Origin: UBA5793 sp040255465
Lineage (GTDB): Bacteria > Planctomycetota > Phycisphaerae > Phycisphaerales > UBA5793
Reading direction: 5' to 3'
Assembly: GCA_040255465.1 (NCBI GenBank)
Contig: JBDZVA010000005.1
Span: forward strand, 124,001-188,000
Length of the DNA: 64,000 bases
Position numbers and translations under genes: made by a program. The notes beneath the pieces were generated by a model that saw only the letters and a list, made by a program, of their open reading frames with translations, was not told where the DNA came from and searched no databases. This document shows, one piece after another, positions 34,539 to 46,000 of the stretch; position 1 is the first letter of the stretch; each line of letters starts with the position of its first letter.

Positions 34539-35888
34539 ATGAACAAGAACTGGTCCAAAACGATTGCCTACACGACACGAGGAGTCGTGAGCGTGGTCAT
34601 TCTCGTGGTCGGTTTTGGCATGTTCGAATACTTCAAGGCGACGCGTCCCGAAGTCCCTCGATCGCAGGCCGGTGCGGGAAACCGCCTGGTTGAGGTCATC
34701 GTCGCCCAGCCCGTTTCGACGATGCGCCTCTGGGAGGGGTTTGGCACCGCCGAGGCGCGGTACGTCGCCGACGTCGCATCGGAAGTCTCGGGTCTGGTCG
34801 TCTCGCGGCCCGACAATGTTGAGCCGGGGCGTGCGGTGACGCGAGGCCAGACGCTTATCGTGCTCGACGATCGCGATTACCTCACCCAGCAGGACATCGC
34901 CCGGCAGAACATGGAGAAGTACGACGCCCAGCTGCGCGTCCTCGACATCGAAGAGAAGAACTGGACCGACCAACTTGCCTTGTCGCGCGAGGAACTGGCC
35001 GTCGCCAAAACCGAATACGACCAGACGCGTGAGGCGCAAGGGAACGGGGCCGGAAGTCCAATCGAGGTGGATCGGCGTCGGCGCGAGTACACCGCTTCAC
35101 TGCGCATCGTGCGGCAACTCGAAGAGGAAGTCGAAAAGATCACGCCGCGGCGCAGCGATCTCCAGGCTTCGCGCCGGCTCGAGAAGAATCGCGCGGACAT
35201 GGCGGCTCGCGACGTTGAGCGATGCACGATCACCAGCCCCATCGATGGCGTGCTGCAATTCGTCCACGTGCAGGACGGCGAGCGCGTCATTGCAGGCACC
35301 GTCGTGGCCCGGGTCGTGAATCTCGATCTCATCCGGGTTCCTCTCCAATTGCCGCAATCCGCGCAGGCCTCGCTGCGCGTCGGCGATCCGGTGCTGCTCA
35401 AGTCTGACACGATGGGATGGTGCTGGGGTGGCCGCATCGAACGCCTGGCGCCTGAAGCCGACGCCTCCACGCGCACCCTGGTGGCCTTCGCCGAAGTGTC
35501 GCAGACTGACGATTCTGATCCGCTGCTCATTCCGGGTCGGTTCGTGCATGCCACGGTCTCGTCGACCCCGGTCGAGCGATTCGTCGTGCCCCGGCGCGCC
35601 CTTGTGGGAGACGCAGTGATGGTCGATGATGCCGGCGTGGCGGCCCGCAGGCGCGTCAACGTCGAGTATCACATCCGCGAGAACTTCACCCAACTGCACC
35701 CGACCGAGCAGGAGTGGGTCGTTCTGGCCGCCGATTCTGGGTTGCAGCGTGGCGATCGCGTCATCCTCTCCAACGTCGATGAAATCAGGCCCGGCGAGAA
35801 GCTCGTTTCAACTGGCGCCCTGGAAGCAACTGGCCTGTCGCGGTCAGGCGCGGCGGATGATCCCGACCCTTCACCCGCTGATCACTGA
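34539..35888 (+). CDS. RND efflux membrane fusion (periplasmic adaptor) protein
   Basis: The 449-residue product has one N-terminal membrane anchor (about residues 14-30), a lipoyl/barrel-sandwich half (GLVVSRPDNVEPGRAVTRGQTLIVLDD), an alpha-hairpin coiled coil (about 115-215), the second half motif CTITSPIDGVLQFVHVQDGERV, a beta-barrel and a membrane-proximal domain. It links the inner-membrane pump to an outer-membrane channel; no TolC-like gene is adjacent. The pump gene follows after 17 bases. Confidence 0.9.
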   Translation: MNKNWSKTIAYTTRGVVSVVILVVGFGMFEYFKATRPEVPRSQAGAGNRLVEVIVAQPVSTMRLWEGFGTAEARYVADVASEVSGLVVSRPDNVEPGRAVTRGQTLIVLDDRDYLTQQDIARQNMEKYDAQLRVLDIEEKNWTDQLALSREELAVAKTEYDQTREAQGNGAGSPIEVDRRRREYTASLRIVRQLEEEVEKITPRRSDLQASRRLEKNRADMAARDVERCTITSPIDGVLQFVHVQDGERVIAGTVVARVVNLDLIRVPLQLPQSAQASLRVGDPVLLKSDTMGWCWGGRIERLAPEADASTRTLVAFAEVSQTDDSDPLLIPGRFVHATVSSTPVERFVVPRRALVGDAVMVDDAGVAARRRVNVEYHIRENFTQLHPTEQEWVVLAADSGLQRGDRVILSNVDEIRPGEKLVSTGALEATGLSRSGAADDPDPSPADH

Positions 35889-35905
35889 GCGCGAGCACTC
35901 CTTCC

Positions 35906-38900
35906 ATGGCGCACCCAGAGATAGATCCGAGTCCGGACAAGTTGACGCTCACCAACTTTGGTGTGCGCCAGCCCGTCCCCGCCAATCTGCTCTACATCGC
36001 GATCATGATCCTCGGCGTGGTCTACGGTTCGACGCTGCGCCGCGAGTTCTTTCCCGAAGTGCGCCCGCGAATGGCGTCGATCACCGCCGTCTATCCCGGC
36101 GCCAGCCCCACCGAAATCGAAGAGGGCCTGATCCTCAAGATCGAAGACAAGGTTGCGGAACTCGACGAAGTCGTGGAAATCAACAGCACCGTCGTCGAGG
36201 GGCTCGGCACCGTGGTCGTCGAGTTTCGTCGCGACATCAAGGACATTGACGAAGCCGTGCGAACGGTCGAGTCGGCCCTGAACTCGCTGACGGATCTGCC
36301 TGACGACGCCGAGCGCCTGCGCACCGCCAAGTTCAACCCGAAACTCCAGGTTATTCAGATCGGTCTGTATGGCGATTCCGATGAGATGGATCTCAAACGC
36401 GCCATCCGTGAAGTCAAGGAAGACATCAAATCCCTGCCGGGAATGGGCAATGTCATTCTGGGCGGCATTCGCTCCGATGAGATCAGCGTCGAGGTGCGCC
36501 CCGAAGCGTTGCAGAACTACGAAATCAGCCTGACCGTCATCGCCGACAAGGTGCGCGAGTGGATGAAGGAGGTTCCCGGCGGGACGGTTCGGACCGGCTC
36601 ACAGAACATTCGCATCCGCACGATGGGTGTTGAGGAGCGCGCCGCGGCGGTGCGCGACATCATCATCAAGACCGATCCCGGCGGCGCCGTGGTCCGCCTG
36701 GGAGATCTTGCGAGCGTGACCGACGGGTTCGAAGACGTTGAGATTCGCACGCGGCTCAATGGCAAGCCGGTCGTGACGCTGACGGCTTTCAACGTCGGCG
36801 AGGGCGACGCGGTCAAGGTTGCCGAGGCGGTTCGAGCCTATGTCGCCGGGCGGGTCGGCAAGGAAACCTTCCACCCTGAGTGGGCGGACCGATGGAACAC
36901 CTTTGTCAACGCGATGATGGAGAGCGGCTACCAGAAACAACTGGCCAAACACGAGAAGGCCGCCGCCGCCGGCGAATCGCAAAGCGCCCCTCCGGCCCCG
37001 CCGACCCTCCGCAAGAGTCCCCGCCTGATGGCCTACGAGTTGGGCGCATCGCACGCCGAACCTCTGCCCGGTGAGTTGATTCTGTTCAGTGATCTGGCGC
37101 GGTTCATCGAAGGCCGACTCGATCTGCTCACGCGCAACGCCAAGTGGGGGGCCATGCTCGTCTTCCTCACCCTGCTGCTGTTCCTGAACCTGCGCGTCGC
37201 GGTGTGGGTGATGCTCGGACTGATTCTCGCCGTGCTCGGCACGCTCGCGTTCATGGCGGCGATCGGGGTCACGCTCAACCTGCTGACGATGTTCGGCCTG
37301 ATCATCGTCCTCGGCCTGCTCACTGACGATGCGATTGTCGTTGCAGAAAACATCACCGCGCGTTTCGAGGCGGGCGAGCCGGCGCTGCTGGCCGCCGTGC
37401 GCGGCACGCGCGAGGTCGCCTGGCCGGTCTTGGCGACGGTCACCACAACTGTCGCGGCGTTCATGCCGCTGGCGATGATCGATGGACAGATCGGCGACTT
37501 CCTCGGTGCGTTGCCCGTGGTCGTCGCCTGCGCCCTGACCGTCTCCCTGCTCGAGGCGATCATCATCCTCCCGGCGCACATGGGTCACAGTCTCGCCCGA
37601 CTCGAGCGACACAAACGACCCTGGATCGGCGCACGAATCCTGCGCGGCTACGAAGCATGGCGCAACCGGTTGATCTTTGAAAAACTCGTGCCCGTCTTTG
37701 GCCACATTCTCAATTGGACGATTTCGCACCGCTACGTCACCACCGCCACCGCTGTCGCAATCTGGATTACTTCGATCGGAATGGTCGTGGGGGGCCGCGT
37801 CGACTTCACGTTTTTTGAGGGCACCGACAGCGAGACCTTCGTCGTTGATCTTGCCATGCCGATCGGCACGTCGATCGAGGGTACCGATGCAGTTGTGCGT
37901 CGCATCGAAGACGCCTGTGCGCAGCAGCCTGAGATCACGATTGTCACGGCACTCGTGGGGCAGCGCGTCGATCTGAACGACTATTCACCCACCGGCCCCC
38001 AGACGCACGTCTCGCAGGTCTTCGTCGAATTGAGTCCCGTCGAAAACCGGGATCGCACCAGTCAGCAGATCATCGCGGCCGTCCGCAAGGAAGTCGGCCA
38101 GGTGCCCGGCGTGCGCTCACTTCGCTACGAAGAAGTGCAGGGCGGGCCCGGCGGACCGTCGATCAATCTGGTCACGACCGGACAGGATGACGCCAGGATC
38201 CTCGCCGCCGTCACCGAAATCAAGTCCGCGCTGCGCAACTTCGCCGGCGTGGTGGACATCAGCGACGACTCCGACAGCGGTCAGCGTGAACTGCAGATTC
38301 GCCTGCGCGACGGCAGCACGACGCTCGGCCTGACTCCGGAGCTCGTCGCGCGCCAGGTGCGCGGCTATCTCTTCGGCTTCGAGCCGCACACGTTCTCCGC
38401 CAACGAAGAGGACGTGGATGTGCGGGTCATGCTCGATGAGCCGACGCGCCGCAGCCTGGCCCAACTGGAGAATCAGTATGTGTTCACCGCCGACGGGCGC
38501 AGTGTGCCGCTTCTGGAAGTCGCCGAACTGCGCGAAGGGTCGAGCTACGCCACCATCAAGCGATTGAATCGCAAGCGGGCCGTCACCGTCCTCGCCGACG
38601 TCGATACCGCCGTCAACAATCCCGAGCGCGTTGTCGCCGCGATGATGCCGGTCATTGCCGAGATTCAGAGCCGCTATCCCGGCGTCCAGATCGAGCCGCG
38701 CGGCCGGCAACTCGAGACCAACAAGTCGCTGGCCGGAATCAAGTACGGTTTTCTTCTCGCTTGCGTGATGATCTACGTCATCCTCGCGTGGCTGTTCGGC
38801 AGCTACTTCCAGCCCCTGGCGGTCATGCTGGCCATTCCCTTCGCCATGATCGGGATGATCTGGGGACACTGGATCCTCGGCTACAAGATGATGATCCTGT

Positions 38901-39298
38901 CGCTCATCGGCTTCGTGGCGCTGACGGGAATCGTCGTGAATGACTCGCTGATCTACATCGAGTTCTACAACGAGTTGCGGCGGGGAGGGATGGAGATGCG
39001 GCCGGCCCTGGTCGAGGCCGGACGCCGGCGCCTTCGGCCCATCGTTCTGACCACGATGACCACCGTGCTGGGGCTCTCGCCGCTGATGATGGAGCAGTCC
39101 TTCCAGGCCCGCTTCCTCATCCCGATGGCCATCACGATCAGTTGCGGGCTGATCAGCGCCACCGCGGTGGTGCTGATCGTGCTGCCGAGCATCATGCTCA
39201 TCGGTGATGACATCCGTCGGGTGAGCCGTTGGCTGTGGACAGGCGGAGAGGTGGGGGCCGGTTACGGAGAGCCGACGGCGGCAATCGAGGCCCCCTGA
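35906..39298 (+). CDS. RND-family efflux transporter, AcrB/HAE1-like
   Basis: The 1130-residue protein has the two-fold RND repeat with 12 membrane helices and two large periplasmic loops. The proton-relay pair in TM4 is present (Asp474-Asp475 in LGLLTDDAIVVAENI), and the second half has the usual GFVALTGIVVNDSLIYIEF and ALVEAGRRRLRPIVLTTMTTVLGLSPL. The first periplasmic loop carries an extra stretch of about 70 residues (near WADRWNTFVNAMMESG to the Pro-rich PPAPPTLRK) just before TM2 that ordinary HAE1 pumps lack. Substrate unknown. It follows its adaptor in an operon. Confidence 0.93.
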   Translation: MAHPEIDPSPDKLTLTNFGVRQPVPANLLYIAIMILGVVYGSTLRREFFPEVRPRMASITAVYPGASPTEIEEGLILKIEDKVAELDEVVEINSTVVEGLGTVVVEFRRDIKDIDEAVRTVESALNSLTDLPDDAERLRTAKFNPKLQVIQIGLYGDSDEMDLKRAIREVKEDIKSLPGMGNVILGGIRSDEISVEVRPEALQNYEISLTVIADKVREWMKEVPGGTVRTGSQNIRIRTMGVEERAAAVRDIIIKTDPGGAVVRLGDLASVTDGFEDVEIRTRLNGKPVVTLTAFNVGEGDAVKVAEAVRAYVAGRVGKETFHPEWADRWNTFVNAMMESGYQKQLAKHEKAAAAGESQSAPPAPPTLRKSPRLMAYELGASHAEPLPGELILFSDLARFIEGRLDLLTRNAKWGAMLVFLTLLLFLNLRVAVWVMLGLILAVLGTLAFMAAIGVTLNLLTMFGLIIVLGLLTDDAIVVAENITARFEAGEPALLAAVRGTREVAWPVLATVTTTVAAFMPLAMIDGQIGDFLGALPVVVACALTVSLLEAIIILPAHMGHSLARLERHKRPWIGARILRGYEAWRNRLIFEKLVPVFGHILNWTISHRYVTTATAVAIWITSIGMVVGGRVDFTFFEGTDSETFVVDLAMPIGTSIEGTDAVVRRIEDACAQQPEITIVTALVGQRVDLNDYSPTGPQTHVSQVFVELSPVENRDRTSQQIIAAVRKEVGQVPGVRSLRYEEVQGGPGGPSINLVTTGQDDARILAAVTEIKSALRNFAGVVDISDDSDSGQRELQIRLRDGSTTLGLTPELVARQVRGYLFGFEPHTFSANEEDVDVRVMLDEPTRRSLAQLENQYVFTADGRSVPLLEVAELREGSSYATIKRLNRKRAVTVLADVDTAVNNPERVVAAMMPVIAEIQSRYPGVQIEPRGRQLETNKSLAGIKYGFLLACVMIYVILAWLFGSYFQPLAVMLAIPFAMIGMIWGHWILGYKMMILSLIGFVALTGIVVNDSLIYIEFYNELRRGGMEMRPALVEAGRRRLRPIVLTTMTTVLGLSPLMMEQSFQARFLIPMAITISCGLISATAVVLIVLPSIMLIGDDIRRVSRWLWTGGEVGAGYGEPTAAIEAP

Positions 39299-39456
39299 GG
39301 GGGTTAAGGTCCAGGAAAAGTAAGAAAAATCAGTTTTTCTGACGATTGAGGCTGGCGTTTGGCTCTGGACCCTGTATATTGAACACTGCAGTAACAGGTA
39401 TGGTTCACCCCCCGCGAGGTGGACCGGGACATACTAACCGGATTGTGCCAGTCAAA

Positions 39457-39543
39457 TGGGCTCGGTGGGATTCGAACCCACACTCCCCGCAACGGGGACG
39501 CGGATTTTAAGTCCGCTGCGTCTGCCGATTCCGCCACAAGCCC
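39457..39543 (-). tRNA. tRNA-Leu (anticodon TAA)
   Basis: An 87-base cloverleaf on the minus strand: acceptor GGGCTTG/CGAGCCC with discriminator A, anticodon stem GCGGA/TCCGC with loop CTTAAAA (anticodon TAA), a long variable arm with CCCCG/CGGGG, and the T arm GTGGG-TTCGAAT-CCCAC. The long variable arm and anticodon give leucine. The CCA end is not encoded. Confidence 0.95.
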
Positions 39544-40085
39544 AGTCGCTCCGGCATTGTACCGTCCGCCTGACTACAAACCCTGAGTCACCCTCTGCGA
39601 AGATAGGGGAACCGCTTGCCCATGTTCGGCGTATGGAGAGTCACTGATCGACCCGCGCAATCGCTCCCGATTGCCGGCCGGCGCGCCAGCGTCCCGCCGA
39701 GACGGATCGATCGCTCGCCGACCCCGCACTTCGGCGAGAGGCTCCCTGAACCGAGCCGCGACGCCCCGGAACGCAACTCCACTGGAGACCCGGAATTGGT
39801 TGCCGGTAGCGAGATGCGAGGAGTTTGGCTAATGTACCGCTGCGTTGGCTCATCCAGAGTCGCGCCGGGTGTGAGGACACAGGAACGAGATGGCACCATT
39901 CCGGCTGGCACATGCTGTGAATCTTCCGTCGACGCTCGCGATGTCCGTTTTCACCCGCACACCGTTGTCCCACCAACTCGGCGAGGCGAGGCCCCGCCGC
40001 AAACCCAGCAGGCTGATTCGCATCGGAACGCAATGTCCCGAGTGAACGTGAATCACCTGCCACCAGGTCGTAAAGGAATGGCGAG
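39544..40085. other. intergenic region upstream of the giant surface protein
   Basis: About 540 bases with no supported gene. Frames on both strands here are long but have Arg/Pro-rich shadow composition and no ribosome binding sites, and one runs into the antisense of the giant gene. The promoter and leader of the giant gene should be here; AAAGGA at 40071-40076 is its ribosome binding site. I see no clear -35/-10 pair. Confidence 0.45.
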
Positions 40086-43000
40086 ATGAAACAGCGCAAG
40101 AACCGTCGCCCGTTCGCCCGTCCCAGCCGTCGTGACTCCGCCGCTTCAGTGGCGTCCACGCCGGTCTTCCAGCCACTCGAGCCGCGCAAACTGCTCACGA
40201 CGCTCGTGGCCAACCCCGATCTCGACATGGGACAGACCGATCAGTTCTACGGCTGGGTCGCCATGCCCGCATGGTATTTCAATGAGACGCTTGATGCGTC
40301 GGGTGTGGAAGACCGCTCCATCCGCCTCGGCATCAGGTTGCTCGATTCCAATCCCGCCGCACACCCGACCGTCACGATTCTCGACCTGGATGGCCATCCG
40401 CTCTTCCCCTGGATTGGCCTGCAAGCGGACGGCACCTTCAGCACCGAAGTTGAAGTGTCCACGCGCATCGGAGCGCCGCCCCCGGGTGCGTCCGACGGAT
40501 ACTGGGGTTCTGACGACGATGAGTCTGAGTCATTCTTCGGTCTGGATACCGGGTTCAACCCGGGCTGGCGCGTTGCGACCGATTCCCTCGGGAACTTCCT
40601 CCCGGGTGTCTGGATCCCCGATGGACGCTTCCACCCCGTTCGGCAGATCGACTGGGACGAAGATGCGGATCCGGCTGCATGGAATACGGACAACGTTCCC
40701 GACAATTTCCAGCTCGTCATCCCCGAGACCGGCTATTGGAGCATGGGGCCTGACGGCTTCTACGAAACCGAGGACGACTCGCGCCTGCCGCTGGCGTTTG
40801 CCGGAGTATTCCCCGGGGCGGGAACCGACGATCGTCAACTGGGCACGGCCGACGATGCGTGGGTCGGCACGATGGCCCCGAATTCCTTCGTCGCGCCCAA
40901 TACGATGACCTTCGAGCCGCATCTCGTCGATCGCAGGACGGGATGGTCCGGCAGCCAGAATCTCTACGCCGGCGATGGCAAGGCCGACTTCAACAACGGC
41001 ATCGGTCGCATCATCATCAGCGGCTCCACCGCGACGACGCGACTCATCTTCTACGTCGTTGAAGACTTCGAAGGCGTCATCGAGGTGTCAGCGCCATTTG
41101 CCATTCCTGAGTCAGACCGCATCGGTTTGGCCATGAACTCGGATGGCTCCGTCTACCAGGCCGCGGGCATGGGCCCGATCATCATCGGCAACCCGACGAA
41201 CGCCAACTGGACCGTCAACAACCCGGCTGACAACATCCTGGCATTCCTTCCTAACGGCTACCAGCGCTACGACCGCTCAACCGAAGGCATCATCCAGGAG
41301 GATCCCTCACTCAACGAGCAGATGGGTCGCATCTACATCGACGGCTCGCTCTTCGGTCTCTCTCGCCTGAGCGGTGCGCTCGAGCGCCTGCAGGTCGGCT
41401 TCTTCGGCGGCAAGCTGTTCGTCGATGGAGACGTGGACGTCATCAACGTCGTTGGCGATGCAAGTTACATTGAGGTCAATGGCAATCCGACCGATACCCG
41501 GGCGGCGGTCAAGGTTGGCCGCGTCCTTGGCTCATTCATTACGGGCCGAAACAACTCCACGACCATTACCGTCGAAGGCGATTTCTCGCCCGATTCGCTC
41601 ACCGACAAGCCTTTCCTCCGCTCTGACAAGGTTGTGGTCGAGCACGAGCTCGATATCTTCCCTCCGGGGATTGATATGGACTACTACAACTCCTTCGCCG
41701 TGGGCGGAGAGTTGTTCACCCTCGAGGGCGGAGACAGTGAACAGGCCGTCTACCTTCGAAACGACACCTTCGGAACAGCCCAATTCGCCGGCCGGGAAAC
41801 CGGGCTGAGCATTGTTCAGGGTGTTCTCGGCAGAACTCCAGCGGACGATCAGCACGTTCTTGGCGATGGCGGTGATGACTTCGATTACTACGCCATCGCG
41901 GTCGATGGGCTGCACGAGCTGCGCATCCAGCTCAGCGTTCAGACGCTCATGACGCTGCAGGACGCCGAAGGCAACATCCTCCAGTCGCGCGGCAGCGACG
42001 GCACGACCGGTGACATCCTCTACACGCCTGATCATGCCGGCGTGCTCTACATCGTGATTAACAACACCGCTGGGTTCACCGGTGCTGGTCAGGCGTACCA
42101 GTTGGTGATCAACAACCAGGCGCCCGTGACGCTCGGCGAAGTGCGCGCCGGCGGCAGCCTCACCTATCGCGCCACTGACGGCTCCGCGATCATCACTCAG
42201 GTCGGCAGCATCGGCACGATTCGAGTTGGCCAGGACGCCGGCGCAGATGACGAAGGCGATGCTCCGGCGATCGGCAATCTGCTGATTCAGGCCGGCGAGA
42301 GCCTCTGGAACGTGACCTCCGGCGGGTACATCGGTGGGACCATTCTTCAGAACGGCACTCGCGTGCTCTTCGGCACCACCTTCGCCGCTGAGCAACACAT
42401 CGGCGAACTGCTCGCCGGCTACGGCCGCAACGTCGAGCAACCCTCCGGCGAGGGATTCCACGGCGGCTCCATCGGCAGCCTGCTCGTGAACGCACGCGGC
42501 GATATCGGCATCGTGCGCGCCAAGATGGCCGGCGGCATCCAATCCGAACTCACCAACCTCCTTGGCGATATCGGCGGAATTGCAGACGCCAACGGGGCGA
42601 CCCCAGCGCTGACCCAGATCAACGCGGGTGGCTCCATCAGCGTCATCAGCGCCGAGAACCGAATTCGCGCCAATACCAATCCAAACCTCGGTCTGCACGT
42701 CAACGTCGGCGCCGGTGAGCGAATCGATCTCATCGAAGCCGGCGCCGTTATCGCCGATGGATTCGATCTTGCCGCAGCCCCCGGTGATGCCGGCGTCATC
42801 AACGGACAGGCGCTCATCACGACCGGTCTGGGCGGCAACGTCCGGTTCTTCCGTGCTCCGTTCGTCTGGGGCAACGGCGTGGATGACGCCGTCGCCATCA
42901 TCACCGGCAATCAGCCACTAACTATCGTCGATGACTCCGGCGCGATCTTCACGATCAAGGTGACCGGAAACTCCATCGCGAGTGTTCGCACCCACGCCAT

Positions 43001-46000
43001 TCAGAGTTCGGTCGGTGTAGCAACGGTGCGCATCGTTGCCAACCTCGGCGCCAACGGCAGCCTGGTCATCACCAACAACTCCGGAAACGTCGAAATCGGC
43101 GACATCATCGTCGCAGGTACGGCAAGCAGCAGAGTCCGCATCGACGGCAGCGGCCGAACCGACGTCTACATGATCCGCACGTTCGGCGCGATCAACTCGA
43201 TTGAGAACAGAACCAATGGTGACATCGTCGCCATCGATTCCGACGGCCTCAACCGCCTCACGCTCAAGGGCAATCTCGGCCGCACCTTCTCCTCGACCGC
43301 CGTCTCGTCCTGGGTTCGCGGACCTGAGTATGCCCTGGCTCTCGGCGAAGCATCCGACGTTGGCGGTCCACTCGTCTACTCGCAGGCGGCCGGCAGCGGG
43401 GGCAATCCCTATCTCGCCGGCGCCGCGTTTGATCAATACCTCAACGGTCTTGCCGTTCGCGCCTCCGGCGGAACGAACTCGATCGGTCAGGTCCGCATCG
43501 ACGGCACAATCGTTGACATCTACTCCGAGGTCAACATTGGCCGCGTCATCGCCAACGCCGACAAGCAGACTCCATTCGGCGAGTTCCACGGAGTTGAAGG
43601 CACGATCTACACCCCGCTTTCGATTACGCGCATCGATCTGGGTGACGGACTCGTCGAGTCCGGCTCCGGTCCGATCATCAAGGGCCTGATCGCCGCGGGC
43701 GGCATCGTCTCGCGCGTGGAGATCACCGGCGAGGGTCACAACATCCTCGGCACGATCACGGGCGTCGGGTTCGGCGGGGCCATCGACGGCATCGGCCGCA
43801 TCAACGCCACCAAGGGCGCCTCCATCATCGGCGCTCGGATCACCACCAACCACCTCGATTCCTCGTTCACCAACCCGGACACCGATTCGGGCGATACGGG
43901 CTCGAATCCGCTGGCGGACATCAATCGCATCGACGTCAAAGACGGCAACATCATCAACAGCCTGATCGCAGGCGTGAATGTCAACCAGATCAACATCAAG
44001 AACGGCATCTGGGACTCGAACACCCTGCGCGCCGACGGCAATCTGAACACCGTTCGTGCGGACGAGTTCGTCTACACCTATGTCAATGAAGGCGCACGGA
44101 ATCTCATTACCGTCGTCGGCGATGTTCAGCGCATCGAAACGCAGGGTCGCCGCGGTGACATCGTTGACCTGACGGTCGATGTCATCGGCAACATTCGAAA
44201 CCTTCGAGCCAATACGCTTGACGGGCTGAGCATCGACGCGGACGAAGAGATCCGAGTCGTAGATGCTCGCGCCCGAATCGTCCGCTCCATCTTCCGAGCC
44301 GGTGCCATCACCCAGTTCAATGCGATGGAAGACATCACCCGCGTGTCGTTCAACGTCGCCGGCCCGGTGAAGCAGTTCCGGTCACGCAACAGCGACATTA
44401 CGAGACTCGATTTCACGATCGACGGACCCGACGGCCGCCTCGACCTCATGGAGGCCCGGGGCAGCATCACCGGCGCCGTGCGGGTGTCCGGCGAGATCAA
44501 GAACCTGCGCACGCGTGAAGGCGACATCATCGGCCGCATCGAGACCTTCTCCGGCGACGGATTCGTTCGCAAACTCCAGTCCGGCCGGGATCTCATTCTC
44601 GACCTCGAAATCGATCGCGACCTGGACAAGCTCGTCGTCGGTCGCAACCTCAGCGGCGTCGATGATCAATCCCTCAAGGTGCACGGCGACTTCGGCACCC
44701 TGGACGTTCGCAACGGCTCTTTCGACGGCACGATCATCGTCGAAGGTTCAATCACCAAGAACTTTGACATTCAGACGTTTGTCGATGGGAGCGAAATCAC
44801 CGCTCGCGGCAGCATCAATACCATCCGCATCGACAGCGGCGTGACGGGTGTCATCGCGGCGTACACCGACAGCATCCGTCGGCTCGACGTCGGCGGCGAT
44901 TTCAACGGCACGCTGACGGCTCGTAACGGCTCGATTGACAGTCTGACCATCGATGGAAACGCCGCCGGCGCCATCTCGTCGGATGAAGGCATCCGCAACA
45001 TGAAGGTCGGAGGCAACCTGACCGCGGCGGTCAGAAGCGAAACCGATATCGATCGCATCGATGTGGACGGAAACACAACGGGCGCGATCATCCGGGCTCT
45101 GTGGGATCTCAAGAATCTGTCCATCGGAGGCGATGTCACCAGCTCCGTCATTGGCGCCGGCCGCGGCATCCTGCGGGCGGACATCGGGGGCAACGTTGAC
45201 TCCTCCTTCCTCATCGGCGGCCTCGAATCGCTTGGCGCCGACAACGCGCTGGGCGGGGCGGCAGACAATGCCGATACCTTCTCCAGCGGCGACGTTCAGA
45301 ATGTCAACATCCGCGGCGGAATCAACAACGTCGTCATCGCAGCGGGCGTCCGGTCCGGCTCCGACGGCTTTGCCACGCCCGACGCCTCGACCGACCTCAC
45401 TCCGGGCTTGAGCAACGTCAGCAACGTTCGCGTTGACGGCGCTGCATCGGGCACCAACCGGATCATCGCTGATACGACCATCAGCAATGTAACCGTTGAC
45501 GGAACGCAGCGAACCGTCGGCAATCCCGGCGCCAACATGGTGCTGACCGAATTGGATCAGGCTCCGCTGACGCTCACCGGCGGCATCGCCTTCAGTGACA
45601 ACGCCGCGGTCGTCTTCACCGACACCGACGGCGACCTGATCACCCTTTCGATGCGCGGCCCCGGTTCGGGTCTCTACACCCTGGCCAATGGCGCCAGCGG
45701 AAATCTGACCGGCCTCGTGTTCAATGACACCGCTTCGCAGACCAACGTCGAAATCCGACTGACCGCCGCCACCGGCAATGGTCGCGTCGATCTGGACAAC
45801 GTCGTCATCCGCTTCGCAGACGACGCCGACCTTGGCAATCTCACGATCGATGGCAACATCGACGGGACCGACGGCATCACCATCGACGGCTCGGTCAACA
45901 CGATCTCGCTTCGGACCGTCAACACCAGCGGCACCATCGCCGTGGGCGGAGAGGCCAAGCGAATCGCCACCAACTCCGTTACCGCCGGCTCGTTTGTCAT

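Noticed and set aside
39323..39340. AT hairpin AGAAAAA/TTTTTCT after the RND gene
   Set aside because: No GC in the stem and no T-run beyond it; too weak to call a terminator.
39304..39537. Minus-strand 77-codon frame beginning AESADAADLKSASPLRG
   Set aside because: It is translation of tRNA-Leu and its flank, a common artefact.
39616..40089. 157-codon frame upstream of the giant gene
   Set aside because: No ribosome site, Arg/Pro-rich composition, and an equally open frame on the other strand.
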